Shown here piece after piece: positions 43,196 through 55,979 of a stretch of DNA of 64,000 nt. Numbering within the stretch: position 1 is the first letter of the stretch; each line of letters begins with the position of its first letter. Both the position numbers and the translations under genes were made by a program. The notes below the pieces were generated by a model. It was not told where the DNA came from and searched no databases. It saw only the letters and a program-made list of their open reading frames with translations. Origin of the DNA: Oxynema aestuarii AP17 (lineage in GTDB: Bacteria; Cyanobacteriota; Cyanobacteriia; Cyanobacteriales; Laspinemataceae); contig NZ_CP051167.1 in assembly GCF_012295525.1 (NCBI RefSeq), positions 5,005,501 to 5,069,500 on the forward strand, written 5' to 3'.

Positions 43196-44014
43196 ATGCA
43201 ATTGGTAGATACCCACGTACATATCAATTTCGAGCGGTTCCAGTCCGATTTAGAAGCAGTTCGACAACGGTGGCAAGAGGCCGGAGTAGTCCGGCTCGTT
43301 CATTCGTGCGTCACTCCCGAAGAGTTTGACAGCATCCAAGCCTTAGCCAATCAGTTTGAAGAACTTTCCTTCGCCGTCGGTTTGCATCCTTTAGAAGCCC
43401 ATCAATGGCGAAGCGATACGGCTCGGCAGATCGAAACCTTAGCCCGCCGCGATCCGCGCGTAGTCGCCATTGGCGAAATGGGCCTGGATTTTTATAAAGC
43501 GGCAAACCAACAACAGCAAAAAGAAGTTTTTGAAGCCCAACTCAAAATTGCCCGGGGGTTAGACAAACCCGTCATCATTCACTGTCGGGAGGCGGCTGCG
43601 GAACTGGCCGAACTGTTGCGACAGTTTACTGAAAAACAAGGCCCGATCGCGGGAGTCATGCACTGTTGGAGCGGCACTCCGGAGGAAACCCAGTGGTTTT
43701 TAGATTTGGGATTTTACATTAGTTTTAGTGGAATCGTCACCTTCAAAAAGGCCGACGACATCCAGGAATCGGCGCGGCGAGTTCCCGGCGATCGCCTGCT
43801 CGTCGAAACCGACTGTCCCTTTTTAGCACCCGTTCCCCGTCGGGGCAAGCGCAACGAACCCGCCTTCGTGCGCTACGTCGCCGAGGCGATCGCCCAATTG
43901 AGAGGGGTTGACCTCGACGAACTCGCCCGCCAAACCACCCAAAATGCCGTTCGGCTGTTCCGTTTATCCTTACCCGACGGCGAAGGCACTCCCGCCCCGG
44001 CGGCGAGTCCCTAA
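43196..44014 (+). CDS. tatD: TatD-family metal-dependent DNase
   Basis: 272 residues. A (beta/alpha)8 metal-dependent hydrolase; relatives are 3'-5' exonucleases acting in DNA repair and degradation. Metal ligands are visible: H7 and H9 (VDTHVHI), the glutamate in IGEMGLDFY, histidine in PVIIHCREA, histidine in GVMHCWSG, and the aspartate in [19 protein letters not shown], all in family positions. The start ATG at 43196 is in CCCCATGCAA, without a strong ribosome site. It lies between rpsT and rpoB, a cyanobacterial arrangement. Confidence 0.94.
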   Translation: MQLVDTHVHINFERFQSDLEAVRQRWQEAGVVRLVHSCVTPEEFDSIQALANQFEELSFAVGLHPLEAHQWRSDTARQIETLARRDPRVVAIGEMGLDFYKAANQQQQKEVFEAQLKIARGLDKPVIIHCREAAAELAELLRQFTEKQGPIAGVMHCWSGTPEETQWFLDLGFYISFSGIVTFKKADDIQESARRVPGDRLLVETDCPFLAPVPRRGKRNEPAFVRYVAEAIAQLRGVDLDELARQTTQNAVRLFRLSLPDGEGTPAPAASP

Positions 44015-44022
44015 CCGAAAGG

Positions 44023-44051
44023 TAGACAAAACGTAAAGATTGTAGTATAGT
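44023..44051 (+). promoter_or_regulatory. Sigma-70-type promoter for the rpoB operon
   Basis: TAGACA (44023-44028) and TATAGT (44046-44051) with a 17-base spacer, directly behind tatD. The leader to rpoB would be about 245 bases, long enough for regulation. Confidence 0.6.
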
Positions 44052-44302
44052 GGCGGGTTTATCAGCGCGCCTTGTGACCTTCACTCCTATGCCATTGGGA
44101 TTCATCCGTCAACCGCCACCCCCCTATTTCCCCGAAGGGCGATCGCCCCTCGGGTCATTTGAGCCTCGACCGGACTGAAGATCGACGCCCCTAACGTGTG
44201 AATCCCTGCATTCCCCCGCACGCGGCGCGATCGGATCCGAGTCGAGCGACGTTCGCAGCCCTTGCCTCCATTGAAGCGTATCGGTGAAAGAGACTCCTAG
44301 TC

Positions 44303-47300
44303 ATGAACAACCCAACAATCAGCAGCGCACCCACGTTTACCCTGCCCGACCTCGTAGAAATCCAGCGATCGAGCTTTCGTTGGTTTCTCGAAGAAGGACT
44401 GATCGAAGAACTCGATAGTTTCTCGCCGATTACCGATTACACCGGAAAATTAGAACTCCATTTTATTGGTAAAGATTACAAACTCAAACGCCCGAAATAC
44501 GACGTAGACGAAGCCAAACGGCGCGACAGCACCTACGCCGTGCAGATGTACGTCCCCACGCGGCTGATCAACAAAGAAACCGGAGAAATCAAAGAACAAG
44601 AAGTCTTCATCGGCGACTTGCCCTTGATGACCGAACGCGGCACCTTCATCATCAACGGCGCCGAACGAGTCATCGTCAACCAAATCGTGCGATCGCCAGG
44701 AGTCTACTACAAATCCGACACCGATAAAAATGGCCGCCGGACCTACAACGCTTCCTTAATCCCCAACCGAGGTGCGTGGCTCAAATTTGAAACCGACAAA
44801 AACGATCTCGTCTGGGTCCGGATCGACAAAACCCGCAAACTCTCCACCCAAATTCTACTCAAAGCCCTCGGTCTGACCGACAACGAAATTTTCGACGCCC
44901 TGCGCCACCCCGAATACTTCCAAAAAACCATCGAAAAAGAAGGGCAATTCACCGAAGAAGAAGCCCTCATGGAGCTGTACAAAAAACTGCGACCCGGCGA
45001 ACCGCCCACGGTTTCCGGAGGCTCCCAGTTGCTCGAATCGCGCTTCTTCGACCCCAAACGCTACGACTTAGGGCGGGTCGGACGCTACAAACTCAACCGC
45101 AAACTGCGCTTGAACGTCCCCGAAACCACCCGAGTCCTGACCCCTCAAGACATTTTGACGGCGATCGACTACCTGATCAACCTCAAATTTGACATCGGTT
45201 CCACCGACGACATCGACCACCTCGGCAACCGTCGGGTGCGCTCCGTCGGCGAACTGCTGCAAAACCAAGTGCGCGTCGGTTTGAACCGCCTAGAGCGGAT
45301 CATCCGCGAGCGCATGACCGTTTCCGACGCCGACTCCTTAACCCCTGCCTCCTTAGTCAACCCCAAACCCCTGGTCGCGGCGATTAAAGAATTCTTCGGC
45401 TCCTCCCAACTCTCCCAGTTCATGGACCAGACCAACCCCCTCGCCGAATTGACCCACAAGCGCCGCTTGAGCGCCCTCGGTCCGGGGGGTCTGACCCGAG
45501 AACGGGCTGGATTTGCCGTGCGTGACATTCACCCCTCCCACTACGGGCGGATCTGCCCCATCGAAACCCCAGAAGGTCCCAACGCGGGCTTGATCGGCTC
45601 CCTGGCGACCCACGCCAAAGTCAATGCCTACGGCTTTATCGAAACCCCGTACTATCCCGTAGAAGACGGGCGCGTTTTGCGCGATCGCCCCCCCATCTTC
45701 ATGACCGCCGACGAAGAAGACGACCTGCGCGTCGCCCCCGGAGACATCCCCATGGACGCCGACGGCTACATCCTCGGCGACACCGTACCCGTGCGCTACC
45801 GCCAGGACTTCACCACCACCAGTCCCGACCAAGTCGACTACGTGGCGGTCTCCCCGGTCCAAATCATCTCCGTCGCCACTTCCTTAATTCCCTTCCTGGA
45901 ACACGACGACGCCAACCGGGCCCTGATGGGATCCAACATGCAACGTCAGGCCGTTCCCCTGTTGAAACCGGAACGTCCCCTCGTCGGAACGGGCTTAGAA
46001 GCCCAAGCCGCCCGGGATAGCGGCATGGTCGTCGTCGCGCGCACCAACGGCACCGTCACCTTTTGCGATGCCACCAAAATTCGCGTCCGGCGCGACGATA
46101 CCGGGTTGGAAATGGAATATGCCCTGCAAAAATACCAGCGCTCCAACCAAGACACCTGCTTAAACCAGCGCCCCTTAGTCTTTGAAGGCGACGAAGTAGA
46201 AGTCGGTCAAGTCCTCGCCGACGGGTCCGCCACCGAAGGCGGCGAACTCGCCCTCGGACAAAACATCTTAGTAGCGTACATGCCTTGGGAAGGCTACAAC
46301 TACGAAGACGCCATCCTCATTAGCGAGCGATTGGTCTACGACGACGTCTATACCTCGATTCACATCGAAAAATACGAAATCGAAGCGCGCCAGACCAAAT
46401 TAGGCCCGGAAGAAATTACCCGAGAAATCCCCAACGTCGGCGAAGACGCCCTGCGTCAGTTAGACGAAAACGGGATTATTCGGATCGGGGCTTGGGTGGA
46501 AGCCGGAGATATTCTCGTCGGTAAAGTCACCCCCAAAGGCGAATCCGACCAACCCCCGGAAGAAAAACTGCTGCGCGCCATTTTCGGCGAAAAAGCGCGC
46601 GACGTGCGCGACAACTCCCTGCGCGTCCCCAACGGCGAAAAAGGTCGGGTGGTAGACGTGCGCGTGTTCACCCGGGAACAAGGGGACGAACTGCCTCCGG
46701 GAGCGAATATGGTCGTTCGCGTCTACGTCGCCCAGAAACGCAAGATCCAAGTCGGGGATAAAATGGCGGGTCGCCACGGGAATAAAGGAATTATTTCCCG
46801 GATTTTACCCGTAGAAGATATGCCCTACCTGCCCGACGGTCGCCCGGTGGATATCGTCTTGAATCCGTTGGGGGTACCGTCGCGGATGAACGTCGGCCAG
46901 ATTTTTGAATGCTTGCTCGGCTGGGCCGGGGAATGTTTGAACTCGCGGTTTAAAGTGGTGCCGTTCGACGAAATGCACGGTCCCCAGAAATCGCGGGAGT
47001 CAGTTCACGCCAAGCTCGGCGAAGCCCGCGAGAAGTTGCATAAAGATTGGATTTTCAACGAAGAGCATCCCGGTAAGACGATGGTCTACGACGGACGAAC
47101 CGGAGAACCGTTCGATCGCCCGGTGACCGTCGGTAAGGCGTACATGCTCAAGCTGGTTCACTTGGTAGACGACAAGATCCACGCTCGTTCCACCGGACCG
47201 TACTCCCTGGTGACCCAGCAACCCTTGGGTGGGAAAGCTCAACAAGGGGGACAGCGTTTCGGAGAAATGGAGGTGTGGGCCCTCGAAGCTTTCGGCGCGG

Positions 47301-47605
47301 CGTATACGTTGCAAGAGTTGCTCACGGTCAAGTCCGACGACATGCAAGGACGCAACGAGGCGTTAAATGCGATCGTCAAAGGCAAGGCGATTCCGCGTCC
47401 GGGAACTCCCGAATCGTTCAAGGTGTTGATGCGCGAACTGCAATCCCTGTGTTTGGATATTGCGGTTCACAAAGTAGAAACCAAAGATGACGGCACCTCT
47501 CAGGATGTGGAAGTGGATTTGATGGCCGATGTCAACAGCCGCCGCACCCCTTCGCGTCCGACTTACGAATCCGTATCCAAGGAGGCATTGGAAGAAGACG
47601 AATAA
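44303..47605 (+). CDS. rpoB: RNA polymerase beta subunit
   Basis: 1100 residues, the compact cyanobacterial/plastid length. Forms the catalytic pincer with the gamma and beta' proteins encoded next. Diagnostic segments include the rifampicin region [25 protein letters not shown] followed by [27 protein letters not shown]; the conserved [13 protein letters not shown] near residue 820; and the C-terminal [25 protein letters not shown] with the clamp [12 protein letters not shown]. No truncation or shift is seen. ATG at 44303 gives the expected N-terminus [21 protein letters not shown] 242-base spacer separates it from rpoC1. Confidence 0.98.
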   Translation: MNNPTISSAPTFTLPDLVEIQRSSFRWFLEEGLIEELDSFSPITDYTGKLELHFIGKDYKLKRPKYDVDEAKRRDSTYAVQMYVPTRLINKETGEIKEQEVFIGDLPLMTERGTFIINGAERVIVNQIVRSPGVYYKSDTDKNGRRTYNASLIPNRGAWLKFETDKNDLVWVRIDKTRKLSTQILLKALGLTDNEIFDALRHPEYFQKTIEKEGQFTEEEALMELYKKLRPGEPPTVSGGSQLLESRFFDPKRYDLGRVGRYKLNRKLRLNVPETTRVLTPQDILTAIDYLINLKFDIGSTDDIDHLGNRRVRSVGELLQNQVRVGLNRLERIIRERMTVSDADSLTPASLVNPKPLVAAIKEFFGSSQLSQFMDQTNPLAELTHKRRLSALGPGGLTRERAGFAVRDIHPSHYGRICPIETPEGPNAGLIGSLATHAKVNAYGFIETPYYPVEDGRVLRDRPPIFMTADEEDDLRVAPGDIPMDADGYILGDTVPVRYRQDFTTTSPDQVDYVAVSPVQIISVATSLIPFLEHDDANRALMGSNMQRQAVPLLKPERPLVGTGLEAQAARDSGMVVVARTNGTVTFCDATKIRVRRDDTGLEMEYALQKYQRSNQDTCLNQRPLVFEGDEVEVGQVLADGSATEGGELALGQNILVAYMPWEGYNYEDAILISERLVYDDVYTSIHIEKYEIEARQTKLGPEEITREIPNVGEDALRQLDENGIIRIGAWVEAGDILVGKVTPKGESDQPPEEKLLRAIFGEKARDVRDNSLRVPNGEKGRVVDVRVFTREQGDELPPGANMVVRVYVAQKRKIQVGDKMAGRHGNKGIISRILPVEDMPYLPDGRPVDIVLNPLGVPSRMNVGQIFECLLGWAGECLNSRFKVVPFDEMHGPQKSRESVHAKLGEAREKLHKDWIFNEEHPGKTMVYDGRTGEPFDRPVTVGKAYMLKLVHLVDDKIHARSTGPYSLVTQQPLGGKAQQGGQRFGEMEVWALEAFGAAYTLQELLTVKSDDMQGRNEALNAIVKGKAIPRPGTPESFKVLMRELQSLCLDIAVHKVETKDDGTSQDVEVDLMADVNSRRTPSRPTYESVSKEALEEDE

Positions 47606-47847
47606 TTGAGCCAGACCCCGACCCGGAGGGAACTCGCTGGGGAACCCTCCCCCCTCGGGGAGGCGACGCAATATCCGGCTTCAAGGGACAGTGAGGCTCG
47701 ATCGAGCTTTTTCAAGGATTGCGTTGACTTGGAGTTGTGGGCGATCGCACCTTCGCCAAGCCGCTTGGAAACAGGAGGCTGCCGTCTGTGGAGCGCAGCC
47801 CGAGAGTGTAATTAGCAAGAACGTCACGCTTATTTCAGAGGGAAACA

Positions 47848-49728
47848 ATGCCAAAGCTCGAACAGCGTTTTGATTATGTCAAAATTGGTCTGGCATCTCC
47901 GGATCGGATTCGTGTATGGGGGGAAAGAACGCTACCAAACGGGCAAGTGGTCGGGGAAGTCACCAAACCCGAAACGATCAACTACCGCACCCTCAAACCG
48001 GAAATGGACGGGCTGTTTTGCGAGCGGATTTTCGGTCCGGCCAAAGATTGGGAATGTCATTGCGGTAAATACAAGCGCGTCCGCCACCGGGGGATCGTGT
48101 GCGAGCGCTGCGGCGTCGAAGTGACCGAATCGCGAGTGCGCCGTCACCGGATGGGCTATATTAAGTTAGCCGCTCCGGTGGCTCACGTGTGGTATCTCAA
48201 AGGGATTCCCAGTTACATGTCGATCTTGCTGGACATGCCCTTGCGCGATGTCGAGCAAATTGTTTACTTCAATGCCTATGTGGTTCTCAATCCGGGCAAT
48301 GCGGAGAATTTGCAGTACAAACAACTGCTCACCGAAGACGCCTGGATGGAAATCGAGGATCGACTGTATAGCGAAGACACCGAACTCACCGGGGTCGAAG
48401 TCGGGATCGGGGCCGAAGCCCTGCAACGCCTGCTCCAAGATATCAATTTAGAGTCGGAAGCCGAAAGCCTGCGCGAAGAGATCGCCAACTCCAAAGGACA
48501 AAAGCGGGCCAAACTGATCAAACGGCTGCGGGTGATCGATAACTTCGTCGCCACCGGATCCCAAGCCGAATGGATGGTGTTATCCTACATTCCCGTGATT
48601 CCGCCGGATTTGCGCCCGATGGTACAGCTCGACGGCGGACGGTTTGCCACCTCCGACCTCAACGACTTGTATCGCCGGGTGATCAACCGCAACAACCGTC
48701 TGGCGAGATTGCAAGAGATTCTGGCGCCGGAGATTATCATCCGCAACGAAAAACGGATGTTGCAAGAAGCGGTAGACGCCCTGATCGACAACGGGCGCCG
48801 GGGTCGCACCGTGGTCGGCGCCAACAACCGACCGCTCAAATCCCTGTCCGACATTATCGAAGGGAAACAAGGGCGCTTCCGTCAGAACTTGCTCGGGAAG
48901 CGGGTCGATTATTCCGGTCGTTCCGTGATCGTGGTCGGGCCGAAACTGAAGATCCACCAATGCGGACTGCCTCGGGAAATGGCGATCGAGTTGTTCCAAC
49001 CGTTCGTGATTCACCGTTTGATTCGCGCCGGACTGGTTAACAACATCAAAGCGGCGAAGAAACTGATTCAGCGTAACGATCCGAGCATTTGGGACGTTCT
49101 CGAAGAAGTGATCGAAGGACACCCGGTGATGCTCAACCGGGCGCCGACGTTGCACCGCTTGGGAATTCAAGCCTTCGAGCCGATTTTGGTAGAAGGGCGC
49201 GCCATTCAACTGCACCCGTTGGTCTGTCCCGCCTTTAACGCCGACTTCGACGGCGACCAAATGGCGGTTCACGTCCCGTTATCCTTAGAAGCGCAAGCGG
49301 AAGCGCGCTTGTTGATGCTGGCGTCGAACAATATCATGTCTCCGGCGACGGGGCGTCCGATCGTGACGCCGTCCCAGGATATGGTGTTGGGTTGTTACTA
49401 TTTAACCGCAGAAAACCCGCACCAACAAAAAGGGGCCGGGCGTCATTTTGCCAATCTCGACGACGCGATCGTTGCTTACGAACAACAAGAAGTGGATTTA
49501 CACGCTTACGTGTGGGTGCGCCTCGACCCCGAAGAGTGGGACGTCGAAGAGGAGGCGTTGGAAGGAAAACCGAAAGTCGAGACTTTAGCCGATGGAACCG
49601 TCAGCAAGACGTACCCGTACAGTCGGGTTCGCGAGGATGCGGACGGAAACGTGTTATCGCTCTACGTTTACACGACGCCGGGACGGATTATTTTTAACAA
49701 GACGATTCAGGAAGCGCTGGCGGTTTGA
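47848..49728 (+). CDS. rpoC1: RNA polymerase gamma subunit (beta' N-terminal half)
   Basis: 626 residues. In cyanobacteria beta' is split, and RpoC1 carries the N-terminal half. The zinc-binding region is [23 protein letters not shown]. The active-site magnesium motif [15 protein letters not shown] is intact, followed by [22 protein letters not shown] ribosome site AGAGGG lies 6 bases ahead of the ATG at 47848. The product must assemble with RpoC2 to form a complete beta'. A 106-base spacer separates it from rpoC2. Confidence 0.98.
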   Translation: MPKLEQRFDYVKIGLASPDRIRVWGERTLPNGQVVGEVTKPETINYRTLKPEMDGLFCERIFGPAKDWECHCGKYKRVRHRGIVCERCGVEVTESRVRRHRMGYIKLAAPVAHVWYLKGIPSYMSILLDMPLRDVEQIVYFNAYVVLNPGNAENLQYKQLLTEDAWMEIEDRLYSEDTELTGVEVGIGAEALQRLLQDINLESEAESLREEIANSKGQKRAKLIKRLRVIDNFVATGSQAEWMVLSYIPVIPPDLRPMVQLDGGRFATSDLNDLYRRVINRNNRLARLQEILAPEIIIRNEKRMLQEAVDALIDNGRRGRTVVGANNRPLKSLSDIIEGKQGRFRQNLLGKRVDYSGRSVIVVGPKLKIHQCGLPREMAIELFQPFVIHRLIRAGLVNNIKAAKKLIQRNDPSIWDVLEEVIEGHPVMLNRAPTLHRLGIQAFEPILVEGRAIQLHPLVCPAFNADFDGDQMAVHVPLSLEAQAEARLLMLASNNIMSPATGRPIVTPSQDMVLGCYYLTAENPHQQKGAGRHFANLDDAIVAYEQQEVDLHAYVWVRLDPEEWDVEEEALEGKPKVETLADGTVSKTYPYSRVREDADGNVLSLYVYTTPGRIIFNKTIQEALAV

Positions 49729-49834
49729 GATGGGAAACGCCGCCCGTGTTTTTGCCAAGGCGCCGCCCGATCGCCAAGCGGTCGGGATGGCTGGAGCGAT
49801 CGAGGAGTTTGCAAAGCGAGGGAAGCTTTAAAAG

Positions 49835-52800
49835 ATGGCTGAAAAAAAATCGATGATTTTCCGCAATCGAGTGGTCAACAAAGGACAACTCAAGAATTTG
49901 ATTTATTGGTCGTTTACCAACTTCGGGACGGCCCGGACGGCGGAAGTGGCAGACCGTTTGAAAGACTTGGGGTTTCGTTATGCGACGAAAGCCGGAGTGT
50001 CGATTAGCGTTGACGATTTGATGATTCCCCCGAGCAAACGGGAACTCCTCGACGAAGCCGAACGGGAGATTTACGAAACCGAGACGCGCTATACCCGAGG
50101 GGAGATTACGGAAGTCGAGCGGTTCCAAAAAGTGATCGATACGTGGAACTCGACGAGTGAGAACCTCAAAGACGAAGTTGTGAGGCACTTTAAATCCTCC
50201 GACCCCCTCAATAGTGTATACATGATGGCGTTTAGCGGGGCGCGGGGGAATATCTCCCAAGTGCGGCAGTTGGTGGGAATGCGGGGCTTGATGGCGGACC
50301 CGCAAGGACAGATTATCGGCTTGCCGATCAAAACCAACTTCCGGGAGGGGCTGACGGTAACGGAGTATATTATTTCGTCCTACGGGGCGCGCAAGGGCTT
50401 GGTCGATACGGCGCTGCGGACGGCGGACTCGGGTTACCTGACCCGGCGCTTGGTGGACGTGTCTCAGGACGTGATCGTGCGCGAGATCGATTGCTCGACG
50501 ATGCGGGGGATTCCGTTGCGGGCGATGACCGACGGCGATCGCGTGTTGATTCCACTGCGCGATCGCCTGCTGGGACGAGCCCTGGCGCGCGATGTCATCG
50601 ATCCGAAGACCGGAGAACCCGTCAGTAGCATTCAGTTTACGAGCCGGGATAAGGAACCGAGACGGATTTATGCAGTTCGCAACCAACCGATTTCCGACGA
50701 GCTGGCGCGGGCGATCGAAGCGGCGGGAGTCGAGGAAGTGTTCGTGCGATCGCCCCTGACTTGCGAGGCGACGCGATCGGTGTGCCAGCATTGCTACGGG
50801 TGGAGCTTGGCCCACGCTCATTTAGTCGATATGGGCGAGGCGGTCGGCATCATCGCGGCACAGTCGATCGGGGAACCAGGGACCCAATTGACGATGCGGA
50901 CGTTCCACACCGGGGGCGTGTTCACCGGGGAGGTGGCGCGAACGGTGGTGGCGCCGTTCGACGGTACCGTGCGTTACGAAGCGTCGATGCGGGTGCGACC
51001 GTTCCGCACGCGCCACGGTCAGGATGCGTTCGTGGTGGAAAGCCCCAACGCGCAGTTGAGCGTGGTGGACGGTCAGGGTCGCAGTGAAAGTTTCAGTCTG
51101 ACCCAAGGTTCGACGGTGTTCGTGGCCGATGGCGGGGCGATCGCCGCCACTAAGATCGTCGCCGAGGTCCTCGCGGCGGGCCGTTCTTCGCGCAAGACGA
51201 CGGAGAAGGCGACCATGGACGTGGATGCGGATTTGGCCGGAGAAGCATTGTTCGCCGACCTGGTACCGGAAGAGAAAAAAGACCGCCAGGGGAATACGAC
51301 ACGGATCGCCCAACGCGGCGGCTTGATTTGGATTCTCTCCGGTGAAGTGTATAACTTGCTGCCCGGGGCCGAACCCGTGGTCAAGAATGGCGATCGCGTC
51401 GAAGCCGGGAGCGTGCTGGCGGAAACGAAGCTCGTGACCGAAAATGGCGGCGTCGTGCGCTTGGCGCCGGACCAGAAGACCGACGGCCCGCGCGAGGTCG
51501 AAATTATTACGGCGTCGGTCCTGCTCGATCGCGCGATCGTGCGATCGGAATCCATGGGAGGTCACGACCGTTACATTATCGAAACGGCGGGCAATCAGTT
51601 GTTCTCCCTGAAAGCGACCCCGGGGACGAAAGTCCTCAACCATCAAGTGGTCGCCGAGTTGATCGACGAACGCTACCGCACCCAAACCGGGGGCATCCTC
51701 AAATACGGCGGGGTAGAAGTTCAGAAGCGCGGCAAGGCGAAGCAAGGCTACGAAGTCGTCAAAGGCGGGACCTTGCTCTGGGTACCGGAAGAATGCCACG
51801 AGGTCAATAAAGATATTTCCCTGTTGCAGGTAGAAGACGGCCAGTACGTCGAAGCCGCGACCGAGGTGGTCAAAGATATCAAGTGCAGCAGTTCCGGGGT
51901 GGTCGAAGTCACCCAAAAGAACGATATTTTGCGCGAGATTACGATCAAGCCCGGGGAACTGCACATGGTGGACGACCCCGACGAGGTGGCAGTGGAGTCG
52001 GGTCAGTTGGCTTATCCGGGCCAGGAAGTGGTCCCGGGGCTGACCGTGGACGAGTTGCGCTATGTGGAACACGTGGAGACGCCCGAAGGTCCGGCGATTC
52101 TGCTGCGTCCGGCGATCGAGTTTGCGGTACCGGACGAGCCTGCGATTCCGTCTCAGGATTCGATCGGGGAAGCCAACGACAACGGCATCATTCGCCTGCG
52201 CGCGGTGCAACGGATTCCCTATAAGGATGGGGAACGGGTCAAGTCCGTGGAAGGCTTGGAGTTGTTACGCACCCAGTTGATTCTCGAAATTGAGAAGGAA
52301 GCGCCGCAGTTGGCGGCGGATATCGAATTGGTGCCGGATCCGGAAGATCCGGAGTTGATGCGCTTGCAGTTGGTGATTCTCGAATCGCTGGTGATTCGGC
52401 GCGACGTGGCGGCGGATCCGACTCAGGGCAGTACGGCGACGCGCTTGCTGGTGAGTGACGGCGACGAAATCGCCCCCGGGGCCGTGGTCGCGCGCACGGA
52501 AATTCAGTGCAAGGAAGCTGGGGAAGTGCAAGGCATCCGCGAGGGTGGCGAGGCGATCCGGCGGGTGCTGGTAGTGCGCGAGGCGGATTTGGTCAAGGTG
52601 ACGACGACGGGAGAACCGAGTTGTCAGCCGCGAGATTTTTTGGTCTCCGGGGTGGAAGTGGCGCCGGGAGAAGTCCTGGAAGAGTCGGGTCAGGTGATGG
52701 CGATCGCGCCGTCGCCGGAAGGCAACGGATACGAAGTGACTTTGCGAACCGGACGGCCTTACCGGGTTTCGCCGGGGGCGGTCCTGCACGTGGAAGATGG

Positions 52801-53926
52801 CTCGTTGGTGCAACGGGGCGATAATTTGGTGATTTTGGTGTTCGAGCGCGCCAAGACCGGGGATATCATTCAAGGTTTGCCCCGGATCGAGGAATTGCTC
52901 GAAGCGCGCAAGCCCAAGGAAGCGTGTATTTTAGCGAAGGGCGCCGGGACGGCTCAGGTGATTTACAACGACGACGAGAGCGTCGAAATCAAGGTCGTGG
53001 AGCCGGATGGCAATGTCGAGGACTATCCGATCGGCCCGGGGCAGAATGCTCTGGTGTCCGATGGGGAACAAGTGGAGGCAGCGCAAGCGCTGACGGACGG
53101 TCCGGCGAATCCTCACGAGATTCTGGAGATCCATTTCAAGGTCAATCAGGAACGCTTGGGGGTTTACGAGGCGGCGTTGGAAAGTTTCGCCAAGGTGCAG
53201 ACGTTCTTGGTCAACGAGGTGCAGTCGGTGTATCAATCCCAAGGGATCGATATTTCGGACAAGCATATCGAGGTGATCGTGCGTCAGATGACGAATAAGG
53301 TTCGCATCGACGACGGCGGCGATACGACGATGCTGCCGGGTGAGTTGGTGGAGCTGCGCCAGGTGGAACAGGTCAACGAGGCAATGTCGATTACCGGGGG
53401 CGCTCCGGCGGAATATACGCCGATGTTGCTCGGGATTACGAAGGCGTCGCTGAATACGGACAGTTTCATTTCGGCGGCGAGTTTCCAGGAGACGACCCGG
53501 GTGTTGACCGAGGCGGCGATCGAGGGCAAGTCCGATTGGCTGCGCGGTTTGAAAGAAAACGTGATTATCGGTCGCTTGATTCCGGCGGGGACGGGCTTCA
53601 ATGCTTACGAGGAGTTGCAAGCGTCGGATCTCGATGTCGGTTTGGCAATGTCGGAGAGCGTGTTGGATGAGGAGGACGATTTACAAGATATCGTTCTCGA
53701 CGATCGCACGGCTCGCTCTTACAGTACCAATGGCATGTTTGAGGCGATGGGGGATGACGATGGCGAACAAGAGTCGTCTCAGTCTTCCAAGCGGCGATCG
53801 CGCGCCTCGAAAGATGAGGACGAGGAGTTTGGCTCCTTCGACGACGATGAGGAGTTAATCGGCGGCGACTTCGACGAGGACGATAACGACGATCTCGATG
53901 ACGATGACGACGACGATGAAATGTAA
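49835..53926 (+). CDS. rpoC2: RNA polymerase beta' subunit (C-terminal half)
   Basis: 1363 residues. N-terminal region [19 protein letters not shown], then the conserved [24 protein letters not shown] second zinc site is [14 protein letters not shown], and the trigger-loop start is [28 protein letters not shown] large insertion (SI3, about residues 370-980) built of barrel-sandwich repeats splits the trigger loop, as in all cyanobacteria. The trigger loop partner and C-terminal clamp end with [28 protein letters not shown]. The final 60 residues are unusually acidic (runs of D/E ending DDDDDDDEM) and not part of the conserved core. A rho-independent terminator follows. Confidence 0.98.
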   Translation: MAEKKSMIFRNRVVNKGQLKNLIYWSFTNFGTARTAEVADRLKDLGFRYATKAGVSISVDDLMIPPSKRELLDEAEREIYETETRYTRGEITEVERFQKVIDTWNSTSENLKDEVVRHFKSSDPLNSVYMMAFSGARGNISQVRQLVGMRGLMADPQGQIIGLPIKTNFREGLTVTEYIISSYGARKGLVDTALRTADSGYLTRRLVDVSQDVIVREIDCSTMRGIPLRAMTDGDRVLIPLRDRLLGRALARDVIDPKTGEPVSSIQFTSRDKEPRRIYAVRNQPISDELARAIEAAGVEEVFVRSPLTCEATRSVCQHCYGWSLAHAHLVDMGEAVGIIAAQSIGEPGTQLTMRTFHTGGVFTGEVARTVVAPFDGTVRYEASMRVRPFRTRHGQDAFVVESPNAQLSVVDGQGRSESFSLTQGSTVFVADGGAIAATKIVAEVLAAGRSSRKTTEKATMDVDADLAGEALFADLVPEEKKDRQGNTTRIAQRGGLIWILSGEVYNLLPGAEPVVKNGDRVEAGSVLAETKLVTENGGVVRLAPDQKTDGPREVEIITASVLLDRAIVRSESMGGHDRYIIETAGNQLFSLKATPGTKVLNHQVVAELIDERYRTQTGGILKYGGVEVQKRGKAKQGYEVVKGGTLLWVPEECHEVNKDISLLQVEDGQYVEAATEVVKDIKCSSSGVVEVTQKNDILREITIKPGELHMVDDPDEVAVESGQLAYPGQEVVPGLTVDELRYVEHVETPEGPAILLRPAIEFAVPDEPAIPSQDSIGEANDNGIIRLRAVQRIPYKDGERVKSVEGLELLRTQLILEIEKEAPQLAADIELVPDPEDPELMRLQLVILESLVIRRDVAADPTQGSTATRLLVSDGDEIAPGAVVARTEIQCKEAGEVQGIREGGEAIRRVLVVREADLVKVTTTGEPSCQPRDFLVSGVEVAPGEVLEESGQVMAIAPSPEGNGYEVTLRTGRPYRVSPGAVLHVEDGSLVQRGDNLVILVFERAKTGDIIQGLPRIEELLEARKPKEACILAKGAGTAQVIYNDDESVEIKVVEPDGNVEDYPIGPGQNALVSDGEQVEAAQALTDGPANPHEILEIHFKVNQERLGVYEAALESFAKVQTFLVNEVQSVYQSQGIDISDKHIEVIVRQMTNKVRIDDGGDTTMLPGELVELRQVEQVNEAMSITGGAPAEYTPMLLGITKASLNTDSFISAASFQETTRVLTEAAIEGKSDWLRGLKENVIIGRLIPAGTGFNAYEELQASDLDVGLAMSESVLDEEDDLQDIVLDDRTARSYSTNGMFEAMGDDDGEQESSQSSKRRSRASKDEDEEFGSFDDDEELIGGDFDEDDNDDLDDDDDDDEM

Positions 53927-53985
53927 GCATCGCTCTCACTCTCGTCGATAACGACGGGAAAGAGTTGCTGTAGATAGTTCGATTG

Positions 53986-54020
53986 GGGGAGTTCGGCGCC
54001 GTCCGGACTCTCCTTTTTTT
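53986..54020 (+). terminator. Rho-independent terminator of the rpoBC1C2 operon
   Basis: Stem GGGGAGTTCGG (53986-53996) pairs with CCGGACTCTCC (54003-54013), with GU pairs, then seven T at 54014-54020. Sixty bases after the rpoC2 stop. Confidence 0.85.
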
Positions 54021-54088
54021 GCTATTTTTCGCAGGCGACCCGTGCAGGTTCTTAGATCGCTCCCGACTGGATCTATTGTTGGAGTGCG

Positions 54089-54120
54089 AACGGGGTTTCG
54101 GACTCCCCTAAAACCCCGTT
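54089..54120. terminator. Hairpin at the 3' side of the HtrA gene
   Basis: AACGGGGTTT and AAACCCCGTT form a perfect 10-base stem around a 12-base loop, 11 bases after the stop of the minus-strand protease gene. No T-run follows on the minus strand, so termination is inferred from position. Confidence 0.45.
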
Positions 54121-54130
54121 GGTTCTCACT

Positions 54131-55324
54131 TCAGGCTTGTAATTGAGCCGTGCGGACCGAGATCGCCCGGGTGCGATCGCCCCGTCGGATCGTCAATTCG
54201 ACGTTTTGACCGACTTGAGACTGTTCTACCAGATGTTGCAACTGTCCCGCCGTGCGGACGGGGTCGCCGTCGAGGGCCGTCACGATGTCCCCCGCACGCA
54301 ATCCGGCGGCGGCGGGAGTATTCGGAAGCACGTTAAGGATCAAAACCCCGTCCATTTCCGGCAGTTGGAAAGAAGCGTTGGGGTCGCGATTGTGTTCCCG
54401 GGCAATTTCCGGGGTTAGGGTAATCATTTGAATCCCTAAATAAGGATGGGCGATCGCCTCTCCGCTAATTAATTGAGCTTGAATCGCTTTAAACTGGTCG
54501 ATGGGAATCGCAAAACCAATCCCGTTGGCGTCGGCGCGAATGGCCGTATTGATCCCGATCACCTCCCCGCGTGCGTTGAGCAACGGTCCGCCGGAATTGC
54601 CGGGGTTGATGGCGGCGTCGGTTTGGATGAAGTCGAGACGCTTGTCCGGGATTCCCGCTTCGCTGCTCGATCGCTTCAAGGTGCTGACAATGCCGAGTGT
54701 AACCGTATTGTCGAGTCCGAGGGGATTGCCGACGGCGATCGCCCAGTCTCCGACCTTGACCCGAGTCGAATCCCCCAAGGGCGCCACGGGTAAATCCCCT
54801 CGGTTGCTGTCGATTTGGACGACGGCGAGATCGGTGACTTCATCGGTTCCTAAAACTTGCCCTTCCAGTTGCCGACCGTCTTTGAGGGTGACCGTCACGC
54901 GATCGGCGCGATCGACCACGTGAGCGTTGGTGACGACAATTCCCTTTTTATCGATAATAAAGCCCGACCCTTGACCGCGCAACCGTCGTTCTTGAGGCAC
55001 GGGCGCCACGAAACTATCGCCGAAAAAGCGCTGAAAAAAGGGATCTTCGGCAAAGGGATCGAAACCGCGCATGGTCACGGTGCGTTCGGTGTCGATGCGA
55101 ACGACGGCAGGGCCGACCCGATCGACTGCTTGGGTGACGAAACTCCCAGTTCCCGTGGCGTCTACCGCTTGCGGCGCCAAGGCGATCGCCTGGGAACCCG
55201 GCACGATCGCGGCACGCACGGGCATGAGGGGGGCGGCGATCGCGAGAACCAGGGCGATCGCGCCGACCCAGAATAAGCTTGTAATTTGCCGCAAATAACG
55301 GCTGAATCGATTCGAGTCTTGCAT
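54131..55324 (-). CDS. HtrA/Deg-type S1C serine protease with PDZ domain
   Basis: 397 residues from the ATG at 55324, which starts a signal anchor ([32 protein letters not shown]); the open frame reaches 55480, but the added 52 residues lack sense. A trypsin-like domain with intact triad: histidine in [12 protein letters not shown], aspartate in TDLAVVQID, serine in [12 protein letters not shown] single PDZ domain follows ([13 protein letters not shown] to [20 protein letters not shown]). This is the HhoA/HhoB/HtrA family of periplasmic proteases that degrade damaged proteins in cyanobacteria. Which of the three paralogues it is cannot be decided. Convergent with rpoC2. Confidence 0.92.
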   Translation of the reverse strand: MQDSNRFSRYLRQITSLFWVGAIALVLAIAAPLMPVRAAIVPGSQAIALAPQAVDATGTGSFVTQAVDRVGPAVVRIDTERTVTMRGFDPFAEDPFFQRFFGDSFVAPVPQERRLRGQGSGFIIDKKGIVVTNAHVVDRADRVTVTLKDGRQLEGQVLGTDEVTDLAVVQIDSNRGDLPVAPLGDSTRVKVGDWAIAVGNPLGLDNTVTLGIVSTLKRSSSEAGIPDKRLDFIQTDAAINPGNSGGPLLNARGEVIGINTAIRADANGIGFAIPIDQFKAIQAQLISGEAIAHPYLGIQMITLTPEIAREHNRDPNASFQLPEMDGVLILNVLPNTPAAAGLRAGDIVTALDGDPVRTAGQLQHLVEQSQVGQNVELTIRRGDRTRAISVRTAQLQA

Positions 55325-55595
55325 CGGATGGTTTGAAAATAAAGGTTTTCTTTTATTTATTTTAAAGAGTCGGTTTCTGCCCGAGCCAAGTAGAGAAATC
55401 AACACCCGGCGATCGGCTTTCCATTGTTTTGGATTCGGTTTTAGGTGAATTGCATTGTGAACAAAAATAGCATTGCTCAATCAGTTCAATCCGGTTTTCC
55501 GTAGAGATTTGGCCATTTGACCCGGTCGATCTCAGATTCAACTAATTGAAGATGGCTATACAGCAATTGGCGCTGTCATGAGGGACAAGAGGCAA

Positions 55596-55667
55596 AGATC
55601 CCCCTAACCCCCCTTACAAAGGGTGGCAGTGACAGTCCCCTTTTTTAAGGGGGATGTAGGGGGATCT
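55596..55667. repeat. 72-base inverted-repeat element (MITE-like)
   Basis: AGATCCCCCTAACCCCCCTT at the left and its near inverse AAGGGGGATGTAGGGGGATCT at the right, about 20-base arms, around AACAAAGGGTGGCAGTGACA-like loop sequence. Similar C-run/G-run to the repeat inserted in tnpB at 36838. Confidence 0.6.
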
Positions 55668-55851
55668 AAATGTCTTGCATAGCAGAAGAACATGCTATGT
55701 AAGACTGTTTATAAAGAAAAGATCAAAAAATCTTGTAGGGATTTGGTTGCCAAACCCTTACAGGACACAATAGTTTATTGATGCTGTTGAAATAGCTAAC
55801 AGCTTATTCGATATTTCACCGATAACGTAGCCCTCGAAGGGCTTAGACTGG

Positions 55852-55901
55852 GTAGGGGCATTTCGCGAAACGTAGGGGCGTTTCGCGAAATGCCCCTACG
55901 A
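55852..55901. repeat. Tandem and inverted GTAGGGGC(A/G)TTTCGCGAAA repeat
   Basis: Two copies of GTAGGGGCRTTTCGCGAAAC are followed by TGCCCCTACG, so the second copy closes into a perfect palindrome. A related short hairpin (AGGGACGAAAC/GTTTCGCCCCT) lies at 61821-61844 between MOSC and polA. Confidence 0.65.
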
Positions 55902-55979
55902 AAGGAGAGGCACGAAGCCTGGTTTCTTTAGAGTGGGGTGCTGACAGGAAATCTATCAACTCAATTCAGTTAAGAGAGA

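Larger units (their letters stand above)
55325..55979. other. Repeat-rich spacer between the HtrA gene and cbiQ
   Basis: About 655 bases, no gene. It holds a palindromic element (55596-55667) and a tandem/inverted repeat (55852-55901), listed separately. The ECF ATPase gene expected behind cbiQ is not here. Confidence 0.5.

Noticed and set aside
47606..47847. Possible small gene between rpoB and rpoC1
   Set aside because: Frames of 60-69 residues in the spacer have no ribosome site and overlap the conserved operon spacer.
50822..52210. A 462-residue minus-strand frame opposite rpoC2
   Set aside because: It is the antisense of a conserved essential gene and is full of H/R/Q residues typical of a shadow frame.
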